DNA of 11,094 nt, from positions 1 through 11,094 of the forward strand of contig NW_026516965.1 of assembly GCF_025766255.1 (NCBI RefSeq), written 5' to 3'. Positions 1 through 8,127 of this stretch are shown piece after piece. The position numbers were made by a program, and so were the translations under genes. Positions within the stretch are counted from its first letter, which is position 1; every line of letters begins with the position of its first letter. The stretch comes from Zychaea mexicana. Its lineage: Eukaryota > Mucoromycota > Mucoromycetes > Mucorales > Lichtheimiaceae. A model generated the notes under the pieces. That model did not search any database, had not been told where the DNA came from, and saw only the letters and a program-made list of their open reading frames with translations.

Positions 1-222
1 TTTGTTGCCAAGCTTGCTGCTCTTCTGGCTTGCATAGTTGTGCTTTTCGTTGCGTTCGTCTTGTGGAAGCTCATCAACCACTTCCATCCCTTGCCTCCGA
101 TTACATTCTCGCTCATGTCGCTCCTACCCTACCTCTGTCCCGATTCCTCGCCGCGTCCCTCCCCGCCTCCTCCTCGATCTGATGATGATCAGGAGCTAGG
201 TGCTGCCACAGAGCGCGCCTGA
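1..222 (+). CDS. C-terminal end of an unidentified membrane protein (partial at window start)
   Basis: The frame is open from base 1 to a TGA at 220-222, giving 73 residues of a protein whose start lies outside the window. Residues 1 to about 24 form one strongly hydrophobic segment (Leu/Ala/Val/Ile/Phe-rich, ending near a Trp-Lys pair), long enough for one membrane span. A Pro/Ser/Leu-rich stretch, a run of prolines and a short acidic Asp-Asp-Asp segment follow, so the tail is probably hydrophilic and disordered. I do not recognise the family. The TGA lies only 9 nt before the minisatellite, and the first repeat unit (KYDDEKAAKDD) is in the same frame, so either the gene ends here or an unseen splice joins it to the repeat. 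The first in-window ATG at 40 is probably internal, because the hydrophobic segment begins upstream of it. Confidence 0.5.
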   Translation, partial: FVAKLAALLACIVVLFVAFVLWKLINHFHPLPPITFSLMSLLPYLCPDSSPRPSPPPPRSDDDQELGAATERA

Positions 223-231
223 ACAGAAAAA

Positions 232-1026
232 AAGTACGACGACGAGAAAGCCGCGAAGGACGACGCATTCCGCGCACAAGTACGACGCCGAAGCCGCGAG
301 GGAGGTGCCGCGCAAAGTACGACGACGAGAAAGCCGCGAAGGACGACGCATTCCGCGCACAAGTACGACGCCGAAGCCGCGAAGGTCGATGCCGCGCAAG
401 CGTACGACGACAAGAAAGCCGCGAAGGACGACGAATTCCGCGCACAAGTACGACGCCGAAGCCGCGAAGGTCGATGCCGCGCACAAGTACGACGACGAAG
501 CCGCGAGGGAGGTGCCGCGCAAAGTACGACGACGAGAAAGCCGCGAAGGACGACGCATTCCGCGCACAAGTACGACGCCGAAGCCGCGAAGGTCGATGCC
601 GCGCAAAGTACGACGACGAGAAAGCCGCGAAGGACGACGAATTCCGCGCACGAGTACGACGCCAAAGCCGCGAGGGAGGTGCCGCGCAAAGTACGACGAC
701 GAGAAAGCCGCGAAGGACGACGCATTCCGCGCACAAGTACGACGCCGAAGCCGCGAAGGTCGATGCCGCGCAAAGTACGACGACGAGAAAGCCGCGAAGG
801 ACGACGAATTCCGCGCACGAGTACGACGCCAAAGCCGCGAGGGAGGTGCCGCGCAAAGTACGACGACGAGAAAGCCGCGAAGGACGACGCATTCCGCGCA
901 CAAGTACGACGCCGAAGCCGCGAAGGACGACGAATTCCGCGCACGAGTACGACGCCAAAGCCGCGAAGGACGATGCCGCGCAAACGTACGACGAAGAGAA
1001 AGCCGCGAAGGACGAATTCCGCGCAC
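232..1026 (+). repeat. GC-rich minisatellite with alternating 46 bp and 37-39 bp units
   Basis: Two related unit types alternate. Type A (46-47 bp, aagtacgacgacgagaaag...) starts at 232, 315, 399, 522, 606, 689, 773 and 856. Type B (37-39 bp, aagtacgacgccgaagc...) starts at 278, 361, 446, 485, 568, 652, 735 and 819. The basic period is 83-84 bp; the last part, 902-1026, is irregular. A higher-order 167 bp block is duplicated: 522-688 and 689-855 look identical by eye. Type A units carry an extra 'attcc' relative to type B, and individual units differ by one or two bases. In one frame a unit reads as a Lys/Asp/Glu/Ala-rich peptide (KYDDEKAAKDD), but an 83 bp period shifts the frame each time, so no single frame keeps that peptide. 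All six frames are open through most of the array. Confidence 0.95.
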
Positions 1027-1070
1027 TATGCCACCTATGCCCACCTATGCCACCTATGCCACTTATGCTG
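1027..1070 (+). repeat. Short 9 bp tandem repeat (tatgccacc)
   Basis: The minisatellite is followed directly by four to five copies of tatgccacc (1027, 1036 with one extra c, 1046, 1055, then a partial at 1064). In one frame this reads as Met-Pro-Pro then Thr-Tyr-Ala repeats leading into a hydrophobic stretch. Confidence 0.85.
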
Positions 1071-1451
1071 TCTTCGTCCCTTTTTCCTGGTGCTGTCCAT
1101 CACTTTCCGCCGTTACTGCCGTCGTCTCCATTTGCTCCGCTTTTTTTCTTCTTGTTTTCCGGTGTCTGTTTGCGTGCGTTCTGCTGGGGTAAATATTCGA
1201 TCTTGTGTTGAGCCCTATTTGCTTGATCTGCATAGAATACTAACGAATAATATTATCATCTCGTTTCAAGTAGAGCGTACTCTGTTGTTCGGTGGTGTCT
1301 GGCGGTTTCCGCCTTCGTCAGGCGTTGGGGAGCGGTCCGGCCATCCCAGTGGATGTTTCTTCGAGGTAAAGGCAGGATTGAGTTGGCAGTGGCAGTGGCA
1401 CTGCTACAGCCACCGGGGGTTGAAGGGATGTGGGGGGGCACATGGGGATAG
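1028..1451 (+). CDS. Possible small two-exon hydrophobic protein, or the C-terminus of a repeat-containing protein
   Basis: Joining 1028-1188 to 1274-1451 across a well-formed intron gives a 112-residue frame ending at TAG 1449-1451. The first exon encodes Thr-Tyr-Ala repeats and a long hydrophobic segment (about residues 15-53, rich in Phe, Val, Leu, Cys and Ser) that could span the membrane once or twice. The second exon continues the same frame with a Val/Cys/Ala-rich stretch and a Gly/Trp-rich tail. Without splicing the frame stops at TAA 1190-1192, inside the intron. The frame is also open upstream through the minisatellite to about 200, so this could be the end of a longer repeat protein. 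The start at 1028 is only the first ATG after the array. No family was recognised. Support is the intron consensus plus frame continuity, and no more. Confidence 0.3.
1189..1273 (+). other. Probable spliceosomal intron (85 nt)
   Basis: Donor GTAAAT at 1189, a perfect TACTAAC branch-site match at 1238-1244, and acceptor TAG at 1271-1273 (an alternative AG ends at 1270 and keeps the same frame). Removing it joins two open hydrophobic stretches in one frame. The length matches the other candidate introns in the window. Confidence 0.55.
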
Positions 1452-2018
1452 CGATGATGGTAGAGCCGGTGGTGGGGAGGGGAACAACGCTCTGGTTGTG
1501 TAGGCAGCAGGAATATACCATCGTGTCACATGTACAGCGGCGATTCTTGACAGCAAATGACAACCCAAGGCGCCGAGCTTGTATATTTACGGTACGTACT
1601 GTGCTTTCTTTAATACCTACAACCATCTTTATAAGAAGAGGCTTACAACTGATATAGCCTTTTTCCTTTCATTCTTTCCTTCTTCGTACTGCATTCAACT
1701 CGGATGTGGTTTGAAGAAGGCTACTAGAAACTTAAGGAATTTATTCCTTTCCCAGGGTTGTCATTCCAGTCAGTTCCAGCTCATGTGGATGGTGTTCCTG
1801 CAGAAGTCCTACCTGTACCAGGGCAATGTTGTTCCTCCAATCCCCGCCACCCGCTCAACCGGAGTTATCCTCGCCCTTTCCATGTCCTGGATCCCCCACC
1901 GGTTGTAGTCAGTGTCATGTCATGTAAGTCCAACTCCTTCCTTCACCTTTGCCTTGGGGATTCCTGAAGCTGGGGTGTCCGGACTGGGGTGTTTGGCCAG
2001 CGGTGTGTGTGGTACGCC
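1452..2018. other. No supported gene
   Basis: Only short unrecognised frames were found. A Pro/Val-rich frame runs from about 1758 to 1967, preceded by a T/C-rich tract ending in cccag (1751-1755) that could be a splice acceptor, with a GTACGT at 1592 as a possible donor. Nothing links it to a known protein, so it is not called as a gene. Confidence 0.5.
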
Positions 2019-2505
2019 GCGATGGAAAGTGTCAGCTTTCCAGGCTAGCCGAGTAAAAACTTCGGGGTGTTGTGAGAATCCCGTCTTTGGCTTGATCACA
2101 TCGTCTCGTGTGGTGTTGGTGGATGAATCATGGTGATTATGCTGCTACAGGTGGCGTCAGACTTCCAGGGCTTGGTTTCGAAACGAGGATTGACAGAATC
2201 CCGTCTTTGGCTTGATTATGCCATCTCATGTGGTCTTAGTGGATGAATCTGACGGAAAGTCATGGTGACTATGCTGCTACGGGTAGCGTCAGATTTCCAG
2301 GCTAGCCGAGTAAAAACAACCTCTTTTACTTGGTGTCGGTTCGAGGATAGACAGAATCCCGTCTTTGGCTTGACCATGCCGTCTCCTATGGTATTGGTGG
2401 ACGTATCTGACGAGCAGTCATGGTGGTTATGCCGTACAGGTGGCAACAGATTTCCGGGGCTTGGTTTCGAATCGAGGATTGGCAGAATTCCGTCTTTGGC
2501 TTGAT
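2019..2505 (+). repeat. Degenerate tandem repeat, about four units of 118-158 bp
   Basis: The marker cagaatcccgtctttggctt (or close variants) recurs at about 2074, 2192, 2350 and 2481, giving spacings of 118, 158 and 131 bp. Each unit also contains a 'gtggatgaatc...tcatggtgattatgctgctac' type stretch (split and varied between copies) and a 'cagatttccagg' segment. Units with ggctagccgagtaaaaac (2043, 2300) alternate with shorter ones carrying gcttggtttcga (about 2169 and 2459), so the array looks like a duplicated long-short dimer. The partial copy at 2019-2073 lacks part of the unit. There is no long frame and no flanking spacers. Confidence 0.85.
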
Positions 2506-3736
2506 CAGTCTATTGGCAGCACATTATCAAATACACAACATGCGAAATTTCTTTGACGGTTTTTTTCTGATCTGACGTTCTTGATCATTACAACAACACC
2601 AACGACAGCGACAACGACATCGAACAAGCGTGCGTCCAAGGACAAGCAACATCCATTCAAACGACGAATCGACATACTAGGGAAGGAGCAGATTTACTAT
2701 CTACTGGTGATGCTATGGCGACAAGTACTTTTCAAACGGATGCGGGTATCTGCACTCAAGATCCTCATCAAAAGGCGGTACATACATTCAAAACTTGCAT
2801 GGGCGAATTAACTGCAAGTCGTCGTGTACAAACTCTGACATCAACTATTGTGGGTGGACAAAACGACCGAGACAAAAAGACGACACGTGTCTTTTGCGCG
2901 AATTGGACAGCAGTCGCTGACCTGTGGACATCGGCATGTAAGAAATTCTGAGCTGGTCAAAAAAATCGACAACAGTGGAATATGGCAATTATTTCAGTCC
3001 GTCGGAAATCAATAAGGTGGCAACAAAACAAACGACATTCGAGGAGACATCTTTTAATATGGTGGCTATTGGAAGCATAGGACATGAAGTTGGAAGTCGG
3101 CAACAGCACGTATGATAGCTTGTCAAGCTGGTCAACGATGTTTTTTTCCTCCAAAGATGGCAACTTTTGTTTATCCCTGCTTATGACAACGAAAACAACA
3201 GAGAGCAACAACCTTCAATCAAACCAAGAACAGTACTGTCTGTTGGCAGATAACCTGTGGCTACCGATGTGGCGGCAATCACACACAAGAAGCAAAAGAG
3301 ACAAGGAATTACGAGAGCTAGGCAATGCACGATATGATATGACGTTATCTTGGCGAACCAGAGTTATTACACCACATATACGGCGGGAATACTCATGGCA
3401 TCAACAATTTAGGCGGCAACACAGGGTCAATCGATTTTACACTGTGTGACAGCACAAATCAAGCAGCAGCAAGGGCGGAAATGGTGACAAATCTACAGGG
3501 CAGCAAGGAGTACAAAACTCAAACGACAGAAAAAAGCAACATTGACGACACATTCGAAATGACAACAAGACCAAAGCTTTCATCAACAGTTGCAAGCTAT
3601 AAAAAGGCAGAATTGACAACAAACGCGAGCGACATGAATCGCACAAAAGCAATGACAGCAAAAGGCAAAAGCATCAGCAAGATTTAGGTGAAACTGACAA
3701 CATTTCACACGACCGTTTAGTGGATACATAATAATA

Positions 3737-3817
3737 GTAAGTGTACAGTACGTGACTATTTGATCAGGCCAATACTTAATTAAACAGGGAATGATACTTA
3801 TATACATCTCCTCTTAG
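3737..3817 (+). other. Candidate intron (81 nt)
   Basis: Donor GTAAGT at 3737-3742, a TACTTAAT branch-like site near 3773-3780 and a pyrimidine-rich end ctcctcttag closing at 3817. The strong A-over-T skew of the surrounding sequence is lost inside it. Confidence 0.4.
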
Positions 3818-4637
3818 TAAACAAGGCGGCAAAGGTGGCACAAAAAGTCGGCGATGAAGAGTCATAAAAAACATCGGTATGTGCAGCAGGGATATCACGG
3901 ACAGCAATGCTCAGAGCTTTTTGAACAAGCCAGTATTCATATTAGCCAGTATCCTTTCTGCTTTGGTGGGTCTATGTAACACGGTGGCAAATGAACAAGC
4001 AGCAGGCAGTGGCAGCAAAAACAAAAAAAACCGCCCAAGGGCATCAAACAAGACATTGCCTCTAAGGACAGTATCAGCAAGTGAATGATGGAACGACACG
4101 ACGGCACTTTCACAATATCAATGGCCGAACGAAGCTGGCTCGTCATTCATATACAACTGTCAAATATACAACAACAAGCAAGCAACGAACATTAAAGCGC
4201 GTCCGAAACCACTACACGACGAGGGAAACAATCAAGGTCTCTTGATGCACAGAAGAACAAGACAAGACATGTGATCAAGATCTACACACTATGGACTTCC
4301 AAGCATACTCATTGGTTTACGGCAGCAATACAATCATAGTAGGAGACTAACAGGTAATTTGAATGTCGATGATGTGAGGCTGAAACAGAAATATGATGCA
4401 ATTAGTACCACTGGGAATACATACTTATCAAGCTCAAATGAATCTAGTAGTGAAAACAGCGACCAGTGTAGCCGGGCATGATGCAGACAAGGAAGGACAC
4501 TTGTTATCATCCTTTCCTTGTCATGCGTTGGCAGCAACAAGAAACATCACTAGAGAGAGATGGTGGCAGTCTCTATTCCAGTCGTGAATGATAGTGCAAA
4601 TCAAAAAAGGAGAACAAGCACGTATAGTAGTATCGTG

Positions 4638-4720
4638 GTAAGGAAAATCAACGCACTTTATGCTCAGTACTTTTGTAAACACTTGTGCTCACTGTGATTT
4701 TACTCTATCTTCTTTATTAG
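4638..4720 (+). other. Candidate intron (83 nt)
   Basis: Donor GTAAGG at 4638 and a T-rich end tctttattag closing at 4720. No clear CTAAC branch site was seen. It is a T-rich island within the A-rich domain. Confidence 0.3.
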
Positions 4721-4788
4721 TGAAGGTCTCTTTCCACAAATCGAGATCCGCCAAAATTTACACCTATTCTTTGTCTGACAGATTGCTA

Positions 4789-4871
4789 GTAAGTTATTTT
4801 CTATGTATTGATGGCCCCCCAAAAAAAAAACAAGAAATCGAAAAAAAAAAGTAGTGTTAGTATTAGTTTAG
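4789..4871 (+). other. Candidate intron (83 nt)
   Basis: Donor GTAAGT at 4789-4794 and acceptor TTTAG ending at 4871, or CAG ending at 4890. It contains a C6A10 run and a second A10 run, and has no clear branch site. Confidence 0.3.
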
Positions 4872-5293
4872 AAAAATATACAGTAATCAGCAAAACCAAG
4901 TCCGTGACACAAAACGCGAAGCTCAAGGCAATGGAAGAAGCAAAAGCCAGTGTCGCGAAACGAAAAGGCGTCACTGACGTTTGATGGAGCACGAGGCCAA
5001 GAAGGCACACAAAAGAGGACATCAGTCGTATCATCGAATGGGCTTATTCATATCACACGCACAACAGCAGCGTTAAAACAAGTCTTGACAGATATGTTAT
5101 ACAAGCATATTCAGGAACCATCAACAAAACAAAGAGAAATCAACACGCAGAACAGCCAATTCTATTATCCACATCTTACACAAAAACAACGTCAAGCCAT
5201 GGCCAACACGAACACGCCATCAAGTTAAACTGCACAGGACGAGCGAAGGGATTGGTAATATTGACAGTACGTACAAACAGAAAACAGCAACAG

Positions 5294-5358
5294 GTGCTCA
5301 AATTTCATCTAATCGTCACTATCTAACATAAAAAGCTCTTTGACGTTCATCTGTTTAG
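5294..5358 (+). other. Candidate intron (65 nt)
   Basis: CAG then GTGCTC donor at 5294, CTAAC branch site at 5323-5327 and acceptor ctgtttag ending at 5358. The sequence turns T-rich between these points and A-rich outside. Confidence 0.4.
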
Positions 5359-5710
5359 GTCTAAGACTATTTCCATCGCCAAAATAACCTCAACAATCAT
5401 CAGTGCAAGACATAGATTCGAAGCATAGGAGTTCAACTTTCAAGTCGCAACTCAGGACAACGCCGTCTATGCAAAAGAGCGAAGTCAAGATGATCAACTA
5501 GGAAATGCGAAAATACGGTTCGTGGCTCAAAAAAAAAACAACAGACAAACTGACGGCAATATGGGCTACTGAAAAATCGACAACACATCAAGACAGAAAG
5601 GCAGAACCAAGCAGCGAAGTGCCTGTACTAGTACTTTTGTATGATCTTAAAAAAACAAGCAAAAAAAAAACAAAAAAGAACAGGGGGCTATCATTACTTA
5701 GGACGTGAAC

Positions 5711-6355
5711 TTACTAACAGCTGCAGGACTACACGACTCTTTTTATAAGTACTCAAGTCAAAACATCACCTAGATTAGAAATGCATATATATATATAATT
5801 ACAAATAAAGCTCTAAATTCAGTACAAACATAAATGATGTTTTTTTCAACGAAAAGAAAATCAGTGTTTGTAACCATATGTGAGTTTCCGAAGAACGACT
5901 GCCAAAGGCTCACCATGTATGTAGTATGTCAATACTGATGTTAAATGAAAGCGAAAGGATTAGGAGCTAAAGTGTGGCTATATTTTCATAAATGATTGCT
6001 GTTATTTCCCTCATAACCTCACTTGTGCGGACATTTCTTTATTCATACACATCTTGGTGAAACACCGATCAGCTATGCTCAGGAAGAAGTTGTCATTATT
6101 GGGATCACGTAATTCACATTAGCTACTATCTGAGGCATTTACCCGGATGTACCTTTTACTCATGCATCATACATTACTTAATCCTATATGATTGATTTAT
6201 AACATCAATTCATCCGTTCAATGCACACGCTGTGGTAGTTGCCAAGGATAAGCCATTTCTTATAAATAGTGAGAACTTTTGTTATCGTAATAAACCAGTT
6301 TGAATTTCCTTTCGGGTCTCGTTGACTTATTCTGTCTCTTTTGGTTTATTGGATA
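5711..6355. other. AT-rich stretch with no supported gene
   Basis: No frame above about 60 codons and no recognisable motif. The A-over-T skew of the preceding domain ends here. It holds a short (AT)n run. The part from 6300 to 6355 lies just downstream of the minus-strand frame ending at 6356 and shows no convincing continuation of it. Confidence 0.5.
5785..5797. repeat. (AT)6 microsatellite
   Basis: Six uninterrupted AT dinucleotides followed by an A. Confidence 0.8.
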
Positions 6356-6682
6356 TTACACATGGTGCTGATGTTGCCAGTGATATACAACTTTGATTTT
6401 GCCTGAGAATAAGTATTGAATACAATATCGAGCACGACAGTTTACTTTAATAGAAGGTTGTGCAAGTCGACGTTTTTTGATGGGAGCAGGCTCAGTTGAG
6501 TCTATAGGCAGAGCAGGGACAGCTGGAACCGATGTTTCTCTTAAGTGATCACAGAAAAAAGTGATACTACGTTCAACTGTCCGGTGACGGCCGGCATTGT
6601 TTCGGCGTGCATCTGTTGCCTTGGGTACGGAGATGTAACTGTTATTAATGATGAAGTTGGCATGCTGCTTTAACCCACTCAT
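6356..6682 (-). CDS. N-terminal fragment of a Mutator/FAR1-type zinc-finger transposase
   Basis: A 108-residue minus-strand frame (ATG at 6682, TAA at 6356). It has an N-terminal helix-like region, a basic stretch (KKRR near residue 69), then the motif 'QPSIKVNCRARY' and an ending of hydrophobic residues plus WQHQHH. Cys44, Cys82, His104 and His106 fit the C...C...HxH spacing of the WRKY/GCM1-like zinc finger that begins FAR1 and many fungal MULE transposases, where it binds DNA at the element ends. Intact family members continue for several hundred residues with a DDE catalytic core; no such core follows on the minus strand below 6356, so this is a truncated remnant, or a first exon whose partner is not in view (GTGTAA at its end could be a weak donor). 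The open frame extends upstream of the ATG to a TAG near 6710. It is divergent to the exonuclease pseudogene, with the 54 bp repeats between them. Family assignment is by pattern only. Confidence 0.45.
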   Translation of the reverse strand: MSGLKQHANFIINNSYISVPKATDARRNNAGRHRTVERSITFFCDHLRETSVPAVPALPIDSTEPAPIKKRRLAQPSIKVNCRARYCIQYLFSGKIKVVYHWQHQHHV

Positions 6683-6753
6683 GAAGTCGTTGCTGGTTGT
6701 GTCAAACTATACGGTCGGGTAGGTGGGAAAGGTACCCAAGGCTAATTGTTGGA

Positions 6754-6911
6754 ATTCACAACCGATTGCCTTCCTTATAAGGCAGGTTAACCGTTGCGTG
6801 GCCAGAAATTCACAACCGATTGCCTTCCTTATAAGGCAGGTTAACCGTTGCGTGGCCAGAAATTTACAACCGATTGCCTTCCTTATAAGGCAGGTTAACC
6901 GTTGCGTGGCC
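6754..6911 (+). repeat. Three 54 bp direct tandem repeats
   Basis: Units start at 6754, 6808 and 6862, exactly 54 bp apart. Copies 1 and 2 look identical; copy 3 differs by a single C to T (attcaca to atttaca) and ends in ggcccac instead of ggccaga. Each unit contains two perfect palindromes, CCTTATAAGG and GGTTAACC, 12 bp apart start to start. The period is a multiple of three, so a 70-residue frame with an 18-residue repeat runs through it (6723-6935); that is likely incidental. Confidence 0.95.
6773..6890. promoter_or_regulatory. Three CArG-box-like palindromes (CCTTATAAGG)
   Basis: CCTTATAAGG at 6773-6782, 6827-6836 and 6881-6890 matches CC(A/T)6GG, the binding consensus of SRF-type MADS-box factors. 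The sites lie between two divergent transposon-type reading frames, where a shared regulatory region or a terminal subrepeat array bound by a transposase would be expected. Function is inferred. The same palindrome could also be a protein-independent hairpin: TGCCTT and AAGGCA pair around a 6 nt loop. Confidence 0.4.
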
Positions 6912-6954
6912 CACGACGTAATTTTTTACGTTTGACATATCTACACACAGTGAA

Positions 6955-7027
6955 GTAAGTTTCCACTACTCTACTCTCACTTAATTGAGGGGCATTTTCT
7001 CAATTGTGCTCATTTGTTTCTCATCAG
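6955..7027 (+). other. Candidate intron before the exonuclease pseudogene (73 nt)
   Basis: Donor GTAAGT at 6955-6960 and T/C-rich acceptor tttctcatcag ending at 7027. In phase 0 it joins a short open stretch (from about 6922) to the frame that begins at 7028. The upstream exon is too short to confirm. Confidence 0.4.
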
Positions 7028-7850
7028 TTTAACGATTTAGTGACACCGTTGGTGGGACGCGATGTAGAAACGTTGGTAACGCCTGAAGTATTTGAGCAGT
7101 ACCTGCTACAGAAACAAGATCTTTTAGGTTTTGCCACCAGCCCCCTTTTTCGCTATGTACCAGGAGAACTACCTTGAACCAACCGACTTATATTTCTACG
7201 TGTGTACGTTTGGCTCGTCCACCTTTTGGTAGAAGAGCTCAAGTGTCCCAAATGCAAACCCACTTGCCAGACGCATCGCAGACGACGACGACTTTATTTA
7301 CATCCTATCCTATCGCTATCAATGCAAAAACGACGGATGCGACGTCAACTCAATTATGGGCACGGACGAGAACTTGACAGAAAAATCGCTACCCATACAA
7401 CTTGCGCTCGAATAGCCGGCCACTCTTCCACGTAAAAGTGGTGTATCCAAGTATTTGATGACAAATATGCGGCTCTGCTTTGGTAACAGAATGGGGCCCG
7501 GTCCATTTGCAAAAGCACTGAGCACTAGACACCACCTGCGACACGACAAAGTTGAATGGCAGTATGCGGAAGGAAGATTAGAGCAACAAGAACATTCTTA
7601 CGAGCAGCAAAATCCATCACCCACTAGACAATCGGCGATCAATTCGTTCTATAAACCAGTGCACTCGGCATCAAGGCAGTTCAAGAATTTCCCATCATTC
7701 GATGATCGAGATGGATATGGTGGTTCGACACCTGGTCCTAAGTATCTCCCAAAAATGTACAGTGCATTTGCTGAAATGCATATAAACGACCACTACAACC
7801 ACATGAGCTCTCCACCAGCCACCATAATCAACATTGACCACAGCCATAAG

Positions 7851-7917
7851 GTGAGTTTGATCTATTTGCTTTTTGTGTATATATATTCTGACAAGTGCTT
7901 TGTCTGTAGTATAATAG
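7851..7917 (+). other. Intron within the pseudogene (67 nt)
   Basis: Donor GTGAGT directly after the DHSHK codons, CTGAC branch-like site near 7888-7892, acceptor TAG at 7915-7917. Splicing gives HSHK-VTKH and keeps the frame open; reading through reaches a stop at the end of the 7455-7961 frame. Confidence 0.7.
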
Positions 7918-8056
7918 GTGACAAAGCATCTTTGCAAACTAGATTCTTGCAAAATTTTTGAAGGGTTGGTATCAATGACAAAGGAATACGGAGAGATCCG
8001 GTATCAAGCTTTTGTGCCTACTACATCCATGGATCACATAGAACAAGGAATACAAG

Positions 8057-8127
8057 GTATACTACACTTTTTTCATATAATTTCCGGCTGATTGCATTAC
8101 AGTAACCGAAACTAATTTTGCGATTAG
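8057..8127 (+). other. Intron within the pseudogene (71 nt)
   Basis: Donor GTATAC at 8057, CTAAT branch-like site near 8112, acceptor TAG at 8125-8127. Splicing rebuilds a split Ala codon (g+cc) and places the FTDKVEAD segment in the same frame as the upstream exon. An alternative acceptor (acag, 8102) would not keep the frame. Confidence 0.65.

Larger units (their letters stand above)
2510..5710 (+). other. A-rich, T-poor strand-asymmetric domain, coding status unknown
   Basis: The plus strand is rich in A and in ACAA/GGCAA words and poor in T. Two sample lines show this: 3481-3540 has 29 A and 6 T, and 5101-5160 has 31 A and 6 T. Because stop codons begin with T, plus frames are long for non-coding DNA: 3084-3449 (121 codons from ATG), 3343-3687 (115 codons without a start) and 4950-5228 (92 residues). 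The frame beginning at multiples of three is interrupted only by four TGA codons (3855, 4086, 4272, 4479) between 3795 and 4550. Other frames are also fairly open, so this may be composition rather than constraint. No known domain was recognised. T-rich islands inside it look like introns and are listed separately. Homopolymer A runs occur at about 4819-4828, 4842-4851, 5529-5538 and 5660-5669. It may be a rapidly evolving spliced transcript or an old decayed element. Confidence 0.6.

Noticed and set aside
113..1503. Six overlapping frames of 245-330 codons on both strands over the minisatellite
   Set aside because: They come from stop-free, GC-rich repeat units; at most one can be coding and none has a recognisable domain, so they are not called as genes.
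2160..2481. tRNA genes at the GGTTCGA-like words
   Set aside because: No cloverleaf could be built: the stem around the loop relies on G-U pairs, the loop is out of register, and there is no acceptor stem.
3084..3449. 121-residue frame from ATG in the A-rich domain
   Set aside because: Low T content makes long frames common there and other frames overlap it; no domain was seen.
6754..6911. Possible CRISPR array
   Set aside because: The repeats are directly adjacent with no unique spacers, and the DNA is eukaryotic in character.
6723..6935. 70-residue frame with three 18-residue repeats
   Set aside because: It is a by-product of the 54 bp repeat length being divisible by three; there is no start context, domain or splice support.
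7174..7435. Two separate short genes at 7174-7377 and 7202-7435
   Set aside because: They are frame-shifted pieces of the pseudogene N-terminus; one carries the CPKC motif and the other an overlapping frame.
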